From the NCBI GenBank assembly GCA_965218775.1, contig CBDCLS010000004.1:1178001-1242000 (forward strand): a DNA stretch of 64,000 bases, given 5' to 3'. Positions 36,292 through 45,431 of this stretch are shown piece by piece. Below the pieces are notes generated by a model, which did not search any database, had not been told where the DNA came from, and was given only the letters and a program-made list of their open reading frames with translations. Each line of letters opens with the position of its first letter. Positions within the stretch are counted from its first letter, which is position 1. The position numbers were made by a program, and so were the translations under genes. This DNA is from CAUZIZ01 sp965218775 (GTDB lineage: Bacteria; Acidobacteriota; UBA6911; RPQK01; JAJDTT01).

Positions 36292-37497
36292 TCAACTGTG
36301 TCCGCGGGCGGCCACACTCCACACCTCGACGACGTCCTCACCCCGAGTGCAGTACATTCGATCGTAGAGATTGACGTTGGGGTCGCAGTGGGGGACTATC
36401 AGTTCCAATCTGTCGCCCAACTTGATCTCTTGACTGGGTTCCCGCAGCGTCAGAATGCCGTGCTCATCTCCACCGAAGTGGTAGTCTACTCCTTTGATCT
36501 CCTTGAGGTCTGGTCCGAATTGCCGGTCGGTGGCAATTGCCTTGAGCCCTGCATCGACGGTCGCCTGATCCTGGTGCACTTTACTGACCACGGTCGTCAG
36601 GACGGTGAGGGCGGCGCTGAAATCGTCGTAGACGTCGCCACTCTGGCCGCCGATGCCGAGATAGTCGACATCCATCAGCACGTAGGATCCGACCTGCATC
36701 TCCGTAATGCCCGGAATGTGTGGGTCGATGTTGTAGGTTCCGGTGCTGCACCCCGACAAGATCTCCACCGGCAAGCCCGCCTTTTTCATCTGGTTGAAGC
36801 TCTCCACCGGCGCTGCCATGTGCTGCTCAGAATGTTCCTTGCGGGCGGTAAACCCCTTGACGTGCGAGCTCACTCCGGAATAACTGTGGACGCCTTTGAG
36901 GTTGAGATTGGGTAGGCCATCGACGGTCTTTGCCAAAGTGACTGCCGACTGACCCGGCTGAACTCCGGTGCGGCGCCCGATGGGGTCGATGTCGATCATG
37001 ATATTCAACTGCACCTCGGCGGCAGCTGCGGCCTCGTTCAACTGCTTGGCTTGCCAGGCATGATCCACTACCGTCATGGTGTCGGGATGCCCTCGAGTGA
37101 GACGTAGCAGCCGTTGGACCTTGTTGGGTCCGACCAGCTCAGAGGTGATCAGCAGGCCTCTGATGCCGGCCGTTGCCATCACTTCGGCTTCCCTAATGGT
37201 GGCGGTACAGATCCCCATCGCCCCAGCCTCCATCTGTCTCTTAGCGATCTGGGGACATTTGTGAGTCTTGGCGTGGGGGCGAAGACCGATGGAATGGGTC
37301 TTTGCATGGGCAGCCATCTTCTCGATGTTGCTTTCCATCAAGTCCAGATCTACCAGCAGACAAGGAGTGGGTAGGTCGTGCTTTGTCACCCCTTCAATCT
37401 GCCCACCGGAGCGAAGACGCTGCTCAATTTCCTCAAGTCTGTATTGGTCGGGTCCTGGTCGGTTACGCACGCTAGGTATTGTAGCTGAGGCTGTCAT
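36292..37497 (-). CDS. D-threonine aldolase-like / DSD1-family PLP enzyme
   Basis: 401 residues. Alanine-racemase-like N-terminal barrel with the PLP lysine in RPHAKTHK (Lys 77 or 80 region) and the metal-binding block PHCDPNVNLYDR near the C-terminus, where His and Cys bind a divalent ion in D-threonine aldolase and D-serine dehydratase of this family. Predicted substrate is a D-3-hydroxy amino acid. Located between copies E and F of the nested-stem repeat. An L-threonine aldolase lies 3 kb away on the other strand. Confidence 0.9.
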   Translation of the reverse strand: MTASATIPSVRNRPGPDQYRLEEIEQRLRSGGQIEGVTKHDLPTPCLLVDLDLMESNIEKMAAHAKTHSIGLRPHAKTHKCPQIAKRQMEAGAMGICTATIREAEVMATAGIRGLLITSELVGPNKVQRLLRLTRGHPDTMTVVDHAWQAKQLNEAAAAAEVQLNIMIDIDPIGRRTGVQPGQSAVTLAKTVDGLPNLNLKGVHSYSGVSSHVKGFTARKEHSEQHMAAPVESFNQMKKAGLPVEILSGCSTGTYNIDPHIPGITEMQVGSYVLMDVDYLGIGGQSGDVYDDFSAALTVLTTVVSKVHQDQATVDAGLKAIATDRQFGPDLKEIKGVDYHFGGDEHGILTLREPSQEIKLGDRLELIVPHCDPNVNLYDRMYCTRGEDVVEVWSVAARGHS

Positions 37498-37580
37498 ATT
37501 TTTTGCTCCACAATTCTCTTTTCGGTCAGTGATCCCATTCTACTTAATTCCTCTGCCACGGCGCGAAGTTGATTCCTTCG

Positions 37581-37656
37581 ACGTGGGTTCGGTCTCCAGG
37601 CCGACACTCTGCTTTCGAGCCGTTGGCCCGACGGCGGCCTGGAGACCACCGCTAGG
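37581..37656. repeat. Nested-stem intergenic repeat, copy F (most diverged)
   Basis: ACGTGGGTTCGGTCTCCAGG, inner hairpin CGAGCCGTTGGCCCG, return arm CGGCCTGGAGACCACCGCTA. Inner stem retains pairing except one position. Lies between the divergent D-threonine aldolase-like and M1 peptidase genes. Confidence 0.7.
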
Positions 37657-37738
37657 GCGTCCCCGACGTTTTCACCTGAATAGTCCAACACGGCTGATTT
37701 GACGCCTTCCGGTGGCCGTGGTATCAAGATCTCCGTTC

Positions 37739-39607
37739 ATGAAGAGGACGCTGGCTCTATCACTTCTGGGTTTGTTGGTGGTATCTATGATTCTTCCCGG
37801 CTGTTCTTCCGAAGGCCCTCCAGAGCAGGGCCACAGGGGCCGAGATCCCCACTCTTTTTCCCGTCCTGACGAAGTTGCGGTGTCTCATCTCGACCTGGAC
37901 ATCGAGGTTGACCCATCCCAGCAGCAGATCAGAGGCAAGGCGACGCTCCGTCTGGAGAACAGGACCGGGGCCTCACGATTGTTTCTGGATACCCGTGACC
38001 TGGATATTGATCGAGTCACGTCCGGAGAACAGGAGCAGGAGGCTCCTTTTTCGTTGGGAGAGAGCGTCCCTTTTCTGGGCCGTCCCCTGGTCATAGAGCT
38101 CGAGCCGGACACGACCGTGGTTCAGGTCCACTATGCCACCCGCCCCGAAGCTGCCGCGGTCCAGTGGCTGGAGCCCGAGCAGACTTCGGGTGGGAAAGCC
38201 CCTTTTCTGTTTACCCAATCCCAGGCAATTCTGGCCCGGACCTGGATCCCCTGTCAGGACAGTCCCGGTGTCAGGATGACATACGGCGCAAGGGTCAAAG
38301 TGCCCGCTGGCCTGATGGCGGTCATGAGCGCCCGAAACGCTACCGAGAAGGCGCCGGATGGGATCTACGAATTCAGTATGCCACTGCCCATCCCGTCCTA
38401 TCTGCTGGCCCTGGCGGTGGGTGACCTCGTCTTCCAATCGACCGGAGAGCGCAGCGGTGTCTACGCCGAGCCTTCGGTGGTCGAAAAGGCAGCCTGGGAG
38501 TTTGCCGACACGGAGAAGATGATCGAGGCAGCAGAAGAACTCTATGGTCCCTATCGCTGGGAAAGATATGACGTGCTGGTCCTGCCTCCGAGCTTTCCCT
38601 TTGGGGGAATGGAAAACCCCCGTCTAACCTTCGCGACTCCCACGATCCTGGCTGGTGATCGATCCCTGGTTTCTCTGATCGCACACGAGCTCGCCCACTC
38701 CTGGTCAGGGAATCTGGTGACCAATGCCACCTGGAACGATTTCTGGCTCAATGAAGGTTTTACCACCTATTTCGAGCACAGGATCATGAGAGCGGTCTAC
38801 GGTGCGGAATACGAGAAGATGTTGGCTGTACTGTCCAAGAACGGACTCGAAGGCGCCGTTTCACGCCTCGGAAGCGATCACCCCGATTCGCACTTATACC
38901 TCGATTTGGACGACCGTGATCCCGATGACGGTGTGACCCAGATCCCCTATGAAAAAGGACACTTCTTCCTGCGCATGCTGGAAGAGAACCTGGGCCAGGA
39001 GAGATGGGATGTCTTTCTAAATAAATACTTTGATCGCTTCGCCTTCCAGGGCATGACCACCGAAGCGTTCCTCTCCTACTTCGAGAAGGAGCTGATCCAG
39101 GGAGATGAGGCACTCAAGAAGAAGCTTGGGATCGACAAGTGGGTCTACGGCCCCGGACTTCCCGAGAACTTCCCCGAAGTGACTTCGTCCAGTCTCGGGC
39201 AGGTCAAGGCTCAGACCGAGGCTTTCTTGACGGGGACCTCTCCCGAGCAGCTGGAGACCTCGGACTGGGCCACTCCGCACTGGCGCTATTTTCTGGAGGG
39301 TCTCCCCAGATCGATGAGCGGGGTGCAGATGGATCAGCTGGACTCCACCTTCAAATTCTCCCAGTCGGGGAATTCGGAGATCCTCAGTTCCTGGCTGCAG
39401 CACGTGGTTGAGGTCAGATACGAACCCTCCTATCCGGCGGTGGAACGCTTTCTCACGGTTCAAGGAAGGCGTAAGTTTCTGACCCCACTTTACAGGGGCA
39501 TGGCACGAACCCCGGAAGGTCTTGAAATGGCAAAGCGGATCTACCGGAAGGCCAGACCGGGCTACCATTCCGTGTCGCGAGGCACTATCGACGAGTTATT
39601 ACAGTAA
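37739..39607 (+). CDS. M1-family metallopeptidase, lipoprotein
   Basis: 622 residues from ATG 37739, where a lipoprotein signal begins (LSLLGLLVVSMILPGC; Cys about 22 is the lipid site); the ATG at 37712 would add nine residues. N-terminal beta domain, then the exopeptidase motif GGMENP (about 290) and zinc site HELAHSWSGN with the downstream Glu in NEGFTTYFE (HExxHx18E, about 317-340). C-terminal helical domain like leukotriene A4 hydrolase. Predicted cell-surface aminopeptidase. Confidence 0.93.
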   Translation: MKRTLALSLLGLLVVSMILPGCSSEGPPEQGHRGRDPHSFSRPDEVAVSHLDLDIEVDPSQQQIRGKATLRLENRTGASRLFLDTRDLDIDRVTSGEQEQEAPFSLGESVPFLGRPLVIELEPDTTVVQVHYATRPEAAAVQWLEPEQTSGGKAPFLFTQSQAILARTWIPCQDSPGVRMTYGARVKVPAGLMAVMSARNATEKAPDGIYEFSMPLPIPSYLLALAVGDLVFQSTGERSGVYAEPSVVEKAAWEFADTEKMIEAAEELYGPYRWERYDVLVLPPSFPFGGMENPRLTFATPTILAGDRSLVSLIAHELAHSWSGNLVTNATWNDFWLNEGFTTYFEHRIMRAVYGAEYEKMLAVLSKNGLEGAVSRLGSDHPDSHLYLDLDDRDPDDGVTQIPYEKGHFFLRMLEENLGQERWDVFLNKYFDRFAFQGMTTEAFLSYFEKELIQGDEALKKKLGIDKWVYGPGLPENFPEVTSSSLGQVKAQTEAFLTGTSPEQLETSDWATPHWRYFLEGLPRSMSGVQMDQLDSTFKFSQSGNSEILSSWLQHVVEVRYEPSYPAVERFLTVQGRRKFLTPLYRGMARTPEGLEMAKRIYRKARPGYHSVSRGTIDELLQ

Positions 39608-39625
39608 GGGGTCAACATCAAAGTT

Positions 39626-40636
39626 ATGAAACTAGTCATTCATCCGCCGGTAGAGACAGCTCGATTTGAGAAGATTCTCACTGTAGCCCGTCGGGCTGGG
39701 AATCTGAGGGTGATCAATGCCGAGAGCGAAGCCGAGGCAGCCCGGGAGATCGTCGACGCGGAGGGTTTTTTCGGTAAGATCACACCCTCTCTACTGGCGC
39801 CCGCCCGCTCCTTGCGCTGGGTGCAGGCCCCAACCGCGAGCTTGGAACACTACATGTTTCCCGAGTTGGTCGAGCACTCCTGCCAGCTCACCAACATGCG
39901 AGGTTTGTACTCCGACATGATCGGGGACCAGGTGTTGGGCTATATCATTTGCTTCGCTCGCAAGTTGCACTTCTATATCCGGAATCAGATGGAGTCCCGT
40001 TGGGCGGCAGCCGGAGGGGAAGCCGCTCGCTCACAGTTTTTCCTTGGCCCGGGACAAAGTTCGCCTATCGACCTTGCCCACATTCATCTGGGAGACGCCA
40101 CCCTCGGCATCGTGGGACTGGGTGGTATCGGGTTGGAGATAGCCCATCGGGCCGTGGCTTGCGGCATGCGGGTGATAGCCGTAGACCCGGTGCGCCAAAC
40201 CCCGCCGGATGGCGTCGCCTCGCTCCGAAAGCTAGATGCCTTGCCACAACTACTGCAGGAGAGTGACTTCGTGGCCATCGCGGCACCGCACACCCCTGAG
40301 ACCTACAAGATGTTTCGGCGTCAGCAGTTCCAACAGATGAAGTCCACCGCCTACCTGATCAACATCGGCCGTGGGGCCATCGTCGATCTGGCCGACCTGA
40401 CCGAGGCGCTCGTCAACCGGGATATCGCGGGTGCCGCGCTTGACGTTTTCGAAACTGAACCCCTGCCCAGCGAACACCCACTCTGGAAGATGGACAACGT
40501 CATCATCACGCCCCATGTCGCCGGCGCCTCTCCGAAGGTAGCTCCCCGACACCTCGAGGTCTTTCTCGACAACATCGGCCGCTTCGCGGCTGACAGTCCC
40601 CTTCGCAATCTCGTCGATAAGGCGAAGTGGTTCTGA
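39626..40636 (+). CDS. D-2-hydroxyacid dehydrogenase
   Basis: 336 residues. NAD-binding GLGGIGLEIAHRA (about 154-166), then the substrate/catalytic residues Arg in NIGRGAIVDL, Glu in FETEPLP and His in ITPHVAG of the D-isomer-specific hydroxyacid dehydrogenase family. Oxidises a 2-hydroxy acid or reduces the keto acid; exact substrate unknown. It starts 19 bases after the M1 peptidase gene and probably shares its transcript. Confidence 0.93.
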   Translation: MKLVIHPPVETARFEKILTVARRAGNLRVINAESEAEAAREIVDAEGFFGKITPSLLAPARSLRWVQAPTASLEHYMFPELVEHSCQLTNMRGLYSDMIGDQVLGYIICFARKLHFYIRNQMESRWAAAGGEAARSQFFLGPGQSSPIDLAHIHLGDATLGIVGLGGIGLEIAHRAVACGMRVIAVDPVRQTPPDGVASLRKLDALPQLLQESDFVAIAAPHTPETYKMFRRQQFQQMKSTAYLINIGRGAIVDLADLTEALVNRDIAGAALDVFETEPLPSEHPLWKMDNVIITPHVAGASPKVAPRHLEVFLDNIGRFAADSPLRNLVDKAKWF

Positions 40637-40798
40637 TAGTGGCACAATTCGTCTGAACGTCACGGGTCGCTGAGAAAGGCATTTGTTGATGGTGAAACCG
40701 GCCTCAACAGTGCTATCTTCGAGAAGGTCGTATGACGCACATACCAACTTGCTTGAGCCTGCTGACGATCCTCTGCTTTTGGGGCATCCTTTCCAGAC

Positions 40799-41893
40799 AT
40801 GCGGGCACAGGACAATCCAGGTTCCCGTTGGATCCATCCTCAGACTGAGGACCTCACGCAACACAGCGGTCCTTTCCGCATTGTCGGTCACCGTCTCGCG
40901 CGCCTCGAGGACAACCGATTGATGACCGTCGATGCGTCTGGTGCCCGCTTCAGCCAGAACGAGGGCAAAGACTGGTCTGAAGCGACCGCCATCTATTCGG
41001 GACCCGGTCCAGGCGTAGCTGCCGACCATGAGGCACTTCTCCTACGCACCCGCGGGGGGGTAGTGGTCGTGGTCTACATAGACCGTCCCAACCGTCGTTG
41101 GGGCTGGGATAAGGAAACCGGCGAGGCATCCGAGGATACGCGTTCGGATGTGTGGACCATCCGCAGCCTGGACGAGGGAAGGAGCTGGGAGGGAAGGCAG
41201 AGAATCTCGAGCGGTTACTGTGGTTTCCTGCAGGACATCATCGAGACCCGCAGTGGTCATTTAGTGGTTCCCGTCCAGACACTGCTCCGCAATCCCAGTC
41301 GACACGCCCAGTACACCTACGTCTCGAAGGATCAGGGGCAAACCTGGAAACGAAGCAACCTGATCGACCTGGGTGGCCATGGGGATCATGACGGCGGCTA
41401 CGAAGGCACTCTGGAAGAGTTGACCGACGGCAGGATCCTGATGCTTCTCAGGACCAATCTGGACGCTTTCTGGGAGGCCTACTCGGACGATCATGGCTAC
41501 TACTGGAGGGAGCTGCGTCCCAGCCAGATCGATGCTAGCAGCTCCCCGGGGTACCTGACGCGACTGGCCAGTGGGAGGCTGATTCTGGCCTGGAACCGCC
41601 TCTATCCCGAAGGCGCAACCACCTACCGAAGGGACGGGCCGCCGCGTTCCGAAGTCCCGGCAAGCGCCCACCGCGAGGAATTGTCGATAGCTTTCTCTGG
41701 AGACGATGCGGCTAGCTGGAGTACGCCGGTCGTTGTGGCTCGCCTCACATACCCGGGTCAGATTGGCGCCGCCTGTTATCCCTATATCTTCGAGCCCGGT
41801 CCAGGTCAGGTGTGGCTCATCGCCTCACACAGCCGCCCTGATCCACCCGTCTGGGTCAGCTTCAAAGAAACGGATTTCCTGGACTCAAACTAG
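40799..41893 (+). CDS. Exo-alpha-sialidase-like protein (BNR/Asp-box), signal peptide out of frame
   Basis: 364 residues as read. Sialidase-type propeller with Asp-boxes SKDQGQTW and SLDEGRSW and conserved strands (ILMLLRTNLDAFWEAYSDDH). The ATG at 40799 has no signal peptide, but an ATG at 40732 begins MTHIPTCLSLLTILCFWGIL, a clear signal peptide, in the neighbouring frame. Removing one G from GGG at 40803-40805 joins them as SRHAAQDNPG, with a cleavage site between the alanines. The true gene is therefore probably 40732-41893 with a one-base insertion. No catalytic tyrosine could be placed with confidence. Confidence 0.82.
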   Translation: MRAQDNPGSRWIHPQTEDLTQHSGPFRIVGHRLARLEDNRLMTVDASGARFSQNEGKDWSEATAIYSGPGPGVAADHEALLLRTRGGVVVVVYIDRPNRRWGWDKETGEASEDTRSDVWTIRSLDEGRSWEGRQRISSGYCGFLQDIIETRSGHLVVPVQTLLRNPSRHAQYTYVSKDQGQTWKRSNLIDLGGHGDHDGGYEGTLEELTDGRILMLLRTNLDAFWEAYSDDHGYYWRELRPSQIDASSSPGYLTRLASGRLILAWNRLYPEGATTYRRDGPPRSEVPASAHREELSIAFSGDDAASWSTPVVVARLTYPGQIGAACYPYIFEPGPGQVWLIASHSRPDPPVWVSFKETDFLDSN

Positions 41894-41907
41894 TTCTGAT
41901 TCATAGT

Positions 41908-42085
41908 ACCCTTGCCTCTCTGCCTCTGCCTCTGCCTCTGCCCTTGCCCTTGCCTTTGCCTCTCCCTTGATTCTATCCCTTGGTCTGAATCGAGCAGTTT
42001 GCATCGCGGCTTCCGCCAACCCAATCCACAACTGGTGGTCGGCGAAGAAGCCCGGACTGAGGCAAAGGCAAAGGCAAGTGGAGGG
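41908..42085. repeat. GGCAAR-hexamer inverted repeat, copy R4 (asymmetric arms)
   Basis: Left arm 41908-41970 is a long run of TGCCTC and TGCCCT units; right arm 42060-42085 has only about three units (GAGGCAAAGGCAAAGGCAAG). The loop of about 90 bases shares short blocks with R2 and R3 in the inverted sense. Placed between convergent genes. Confidence 0.8.
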
Positions 42086-42094
42086 TGTAGAACT

Positions 42095-43645
42095 CTACCG
42101 AAATCGAAAAGAATACAAATCCGCGTCTCGCATCACGAATCGCAGCCGTACCGGCGTGCCCTTTAGCCGCTTGAGCGGCTCTGGATCCGTCTGGCTCGTC
42201 GCCCTTTTCCAGGTCACCGAAGAATCGATCTTGTCTCCCCAGATCAGAGGGGAGTCTTCGAGAGAGAATCCAGGAACCGGATCACCCTTCTCGTTCTGGA
42301 TCTCGAGACGGATGCTGCCCGCTGCCGAAGTCTCGAAGTTGAGAAGGATGCTGCTGCCTTCGAACCGAAGCGGCTTGGTGATGAATTCTCCTCCCGAATA
42401 CCCGGCGTTCACGGATACGAATCCATCCAGCCGGAGGACAAACCGCTCCAAATGGTCGCTGGGAAAAGCGTAGTGTCGGGTGTAATACAGCGAAAGTTCG
42501 CGTTCACCCGTCGGGAGAATTCCGACGGCAGCCATATTGCTGCGGTGACCCCAGTTTCGTGGATGGGATCCCGGTCGAACGAAGGCTTCCATGAATCTAC
42601 GGTCCCAGTGGACACCGTCTCGGCTGGACAAGAAGACGCCGTCCGAGACACCCGGAGTCCAATCCTCGAAATAAGTCTTCCACGGATGAAACCGCTTGGG
42701 AAAGGCCAGGTAGATCTGGGGGGCCCGAAAATACGGAGTGGCCCCGTTTGTGTACAGGTGCTCGGTAGGCGCGGATCCGAAATCAGCCCACTGGGGATAG
42801 CTCCAGTTGGTGAAGTCAGGAGAGGACGAATATTTGAAACTACGATTTCCGTAATTGACGACGGATGAGGGGGTCTCCTCATGCCTAGATCCCTCTCTTC
42901 GGCCACGGTCGGAGTCGCGGAAGAAGACCACGTAGTGCCCCTTTGCCGGGTCCCAGAAGGCGGAACTGATAGCATCGAAGGCGTTGCGGTGGAGGCCATC
43001 CGAGATCAACGACTGTTGCCCTCGCAGCTCACTCCAGTGGAGTCCATCTGGGGACGCGAGTACCACCAGGGGGTAGCGGCAGCTCCCCAAGGCCTTGTAG
43101 CGTGCGTTCGCGGGTGCGGCGGGATTGGTATCCTTGAAAACATGCATGCAGGGAGCGAGCTTGTGTCCTTCCTCCTTGTCCATCCAGACGATGTTGTTCT
43201 CCTTTGACCCTTGGAACTCGAAGATCCCAAGTGATGGCCGCTCCCACTGAATGCCATCCTCACTCTCGGCGTAGGCTATGAGCTCAGCGTGGGCTGGGAC
43301 CACCTTCTCCCCTGAGGCCAAGGGATAGGGATCTTCTCGGCCGCTCCCTCGGTAGTACATCCGAAAGAGGTCACCGTCCTTGAAGACGCTGACGTAGGTG
43401 CTGGAACTCCCCTCCCAGGGTTGATCGAAAGACAGAGCCCTTCCTGCAGAACGTGGCCGGTGCATCTGTAGCTGCACACTCGACATCTCCTCGATAAGGA
43501 AGTCATCCACAAACAGCTGCAGATCAGAGCCGATGGAGATCGGTTGCTGTTGCCCGTCGGTCGACTCCGCTTTCGAGGGTGCAGCCATCCCCGCCGCCGT
43601 CAGCATCAGACATCCCCAGAGAATGATTAAATAGATCCTTTTCAT
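42095..43645 (-). CDS. Secreted five-bladed-propeller protein, GH43/GH32-like, paralogue 2
   Basis: 516 residues from ATG 43645, preceded by GAGGAAC; the upstream ATG at 43672 puts a linker before the signal peptide. Signal peptide core IYLIILWGCLMLTAAG. Matches paralogue 1 along its length: GSDLQLFVDDFLIEE, FQGSKENNIVW, SSRDGVHWD, and a final DADLYSFRF. C-terminal beta-sandwich includes RLEIQNEKGDPVPG. Same orientation and same end signature as paralogues 1 and 3, which suggests duplication. Confidence 0.85.
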   Translation of the reverse strand: MKRIYLIILWGCLMLTAAGMAAPSKAESTDGQQQPISIGSDLQLFVDDFLIEEMSSVQLQMHRPRSAGRALSFDQPWEGSSSTYVSVFKDGDLFRMYYRGSGREDPYPLASGEKVVPAHAELIAYAESEDGIQWERPSLGIFEFQGSKENNIVWMDKEEGHKLAPCMHVFKDTNPAAPANARYKALGSCRYPLVVLASPDGLHWSELRGQQSLISDGLHRNAFDAISSAFWDPAKGHYVVFFRDSDRGRREGSRHEETPSSVVNYGNRSFKYSSSPDFTNWSYPQWADFGSAPTEHLYTNGATPYFRAPQIYLAFPKRFHPWKTYFEDWTPGVSDGVFLSSRDGVHWDRRFMEAFVRPGSHPRNWGHRSNMAAVGILPTGERELSLYYTRHYAFPSDHLERFVLRLDGFVSVNAGYSGGEFITKPLRFEGSSILLNFETSAAGSIRLEIQNEKGDPVPGFSLEDSPLIWGDKIDSSVTWKRATSQTDPEPLKRLKGTPVRLRFVMRDADLYSFRFR

Positions 43646-43815
43646 CTTGGTTCCTCGCCTCCCGCGATTCACGGCAGTTCTTCGTGTTTCGACTGTCGAT
43701 CATTGAATCAACGTCTACCACCCTTTCGTGGCCGTTTCAAATGATTTAACCCTGTTGTCTTTACCGGCAGATCGCTGGCCGGGTATTCTGAGTCATCCGA
43801 AGGAGGTTCAAGTTT

Positions 43816-45297
43816 ATGACACTGCGACTCCCTGTCGGCAGATTGGGCCTGCTCTTTGTTCTGATGCTGCCGGTCGTGATCTCCTGTGGCGCTCTTCCTC
43901 CAACGCACGATTCCGGCGCGACCTCCGCCCTACCTCCCCTCCACGTGACGCGAGGCAGTGCCGCCCTTCGCACCCTGCCTGGCGCGCCGAAGGGCAGGAC
44001 CTGGATCTACCAATTGTCGATGCCTTTCCAGGTGGCGAAAGGGAAAGCAGCTCTGTTCTGGGGGATTCGGGAAGGCCAGGCCAAAGGAGCGGATTTCGAG
44101 GTTGGAGTAGACGTGATCGTCTTCGAAGACCTGGCGGCCATCTCGGCCGAGGGCGCCGTTCCTGTGACCCGTAACCATCCTGAGCCCAATCCCAACACCG
44201 AGCCTCCAGGAACGCCGGCGATCATGGTGAAGTATCCCATCCGGGGCGGGTTCCAGCCTCTGGGAGCAAAAGCGCCCGACGGGGCTCCACTGCGACATGC
44301 CGGGACTGGATTTGGGATCAACCAGGCGATTGCCTGGCCTACTGGTGAACCCGAGGGGCCACCTCCCTATCGAGTAAATTACTTCAGAGGGTCCGATGGG
44401 TATCAATATCTGGAGGTTCATCAATTCAGTTATGACGGACGAGAATTCCGGGTCGAGAGTACAGAGCGCGTGTCCTTGACGGGAATGCTCGAAGGCTGGG
44501 CAGTCCTGGATGGCGCCATGACGAACGCGATCCCGGACGGCGAGGACTTTCTGATAGGCGTGAGGGCGGAGCCGTGGGATCTTGCCACGAAGGATCGTCA
44601 TCCCTGGGTGAGCCCCACGTCAGGCACGGCAGTGATGCGTTGGAGGAAAGAAGAGGACCGGTGGCGGCCCGTGTCCATTTTCCCGGTGACGGGTCCAAAT
44701 CAGTCCTTTGAGCCCAGCTTGATTCGGGATGTGGACGGATCTCTCCTCTTTTGTGCACGCGGCGGGCCTGAGACGGACCACAACGACATCCAGGTGTGGC
44801 AGTCCCGAAATGGGGGCGAAAACTGGAAGAAGATCATCCATGTAAGAGGGCTGGTTTCCAGTGCTCCGATTACTCTGAATCAGGCCGCCGATGGAACCCC
44901 ATACGTGGCGGCCAATCTCTACGAGGTCTTCGTCCACCCGGGACGGCAAGTGGCCATCTATCGGGATTCCAAGGGCCGCGTGCGAGGCGGAGGCTGGACT
45001 CGGAAGACGCTGATGCTCTGGCCTCTGAACGACCAGCGGACCGGGATCGAGGAGCCGGTCTTGGTCCGGGACTGCCGGGCCGATTTCGGGCGCCCTTCAG
45101 GAGGGTCGGTCTGGGTCGCCGATCATCCCTCAGGCATGACGGTCCACCTTGGAGACGGGAAGTGGCACCATGTCCTTGCCTACCGGGTACTGGAACTGGC
45201 CGAGCTCTCCCACGCTGTCAAGCCGGCTCCACAGACCGGAGGGTATGTAGAAGAGGTGCTCTCCGCCGGGCCGGCCATTCCAGTCTGGCAGTTCTAG
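43816..45297 (+). CDS. Sialidase/BNR-like lipoprotein
   Basis: 493 residues with a lipoprotein-like signal (LLFVLMLPVVISC, Cys about 24). Propeller strands are visible (FEPSLIRDVDGSLLFCARGG, QVWQSRNGGENWKK, an Asp-box variant). Domain start shows GRTWIYQLSMPFQVA. Probable surface glycan-binding or glycosidase-like protein; the catalytic set of true sialidases is not evident. Its stop lies 134 bases before the IS1380-family element. Confidence 0.8.
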   Translation: MTLRLPVGRLGLLFVLMLPVVISCGALPPTHDSGATSALPPLHVTRGSAALRTLPGAPKGRTWIYQLSMPFQVAKGKAALFWGIREGQAKGADFEVGVDVIVFEDLAAISAEGAVPVTRNHPEPNPNTEPPGTPAIMVKYPIRGGFQPLGAKAPDGAPLRHAGTGFGINQAIAWPTGEPEGPPPYRVNYFRGSDGYQYLEVHQFSYDGREFRVESTERVSLTGMLEGWAVLDGAMTNAIPDGEDFLIGVRAEPWDLATKDRHPWVSPTSGTAVMRWRKEEDRWRPVSIFPVTGPNQSFEPSLIRDVDGSLLFCARGGPETDHNDIQVWQSRNGGENWKKIIHVRGLVSSAPITLNQAADGTPYVAANLYEVFVHPGRQVAIYRDSKGRVRGGGWTRKTLMLWPLNDQRTGIEEPVLVRDCRADFGRPSGGSVWVADHPSGMTVHLGDGKWHHVLAYRVLELAELSHAVKPAPQTGGYVEEVLSAGPAIPVWQF

Positions 45298-45303
45298 CTG
45301 AAT

Positions 45304-45339
45304 CCCAAACCGCAGGACACCTAACAAGCAAACGCCGAA
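45304..45339. repeat. 36-bp direct repeat flanking the IS, left copy
   Basis: CCCAAACCGCAGGACACCTA and following; matches 47128-47163 in 33 of 36 bases. The left copy is 92 bases from the insertion sequence, the right copy is 6 bases from it. Too long and too distant to be the target duplication. Confidence 0.7.
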
Positions 45340-45431
45340 CCGTCTTCTCCGGCCTTCGAAATTCCCCTGTTCGATATTCTGCGGTTCATCATTTGTCGGT
45401 TGCTTTCTCCAGAGGAGGGAAGAAAGGCTAA

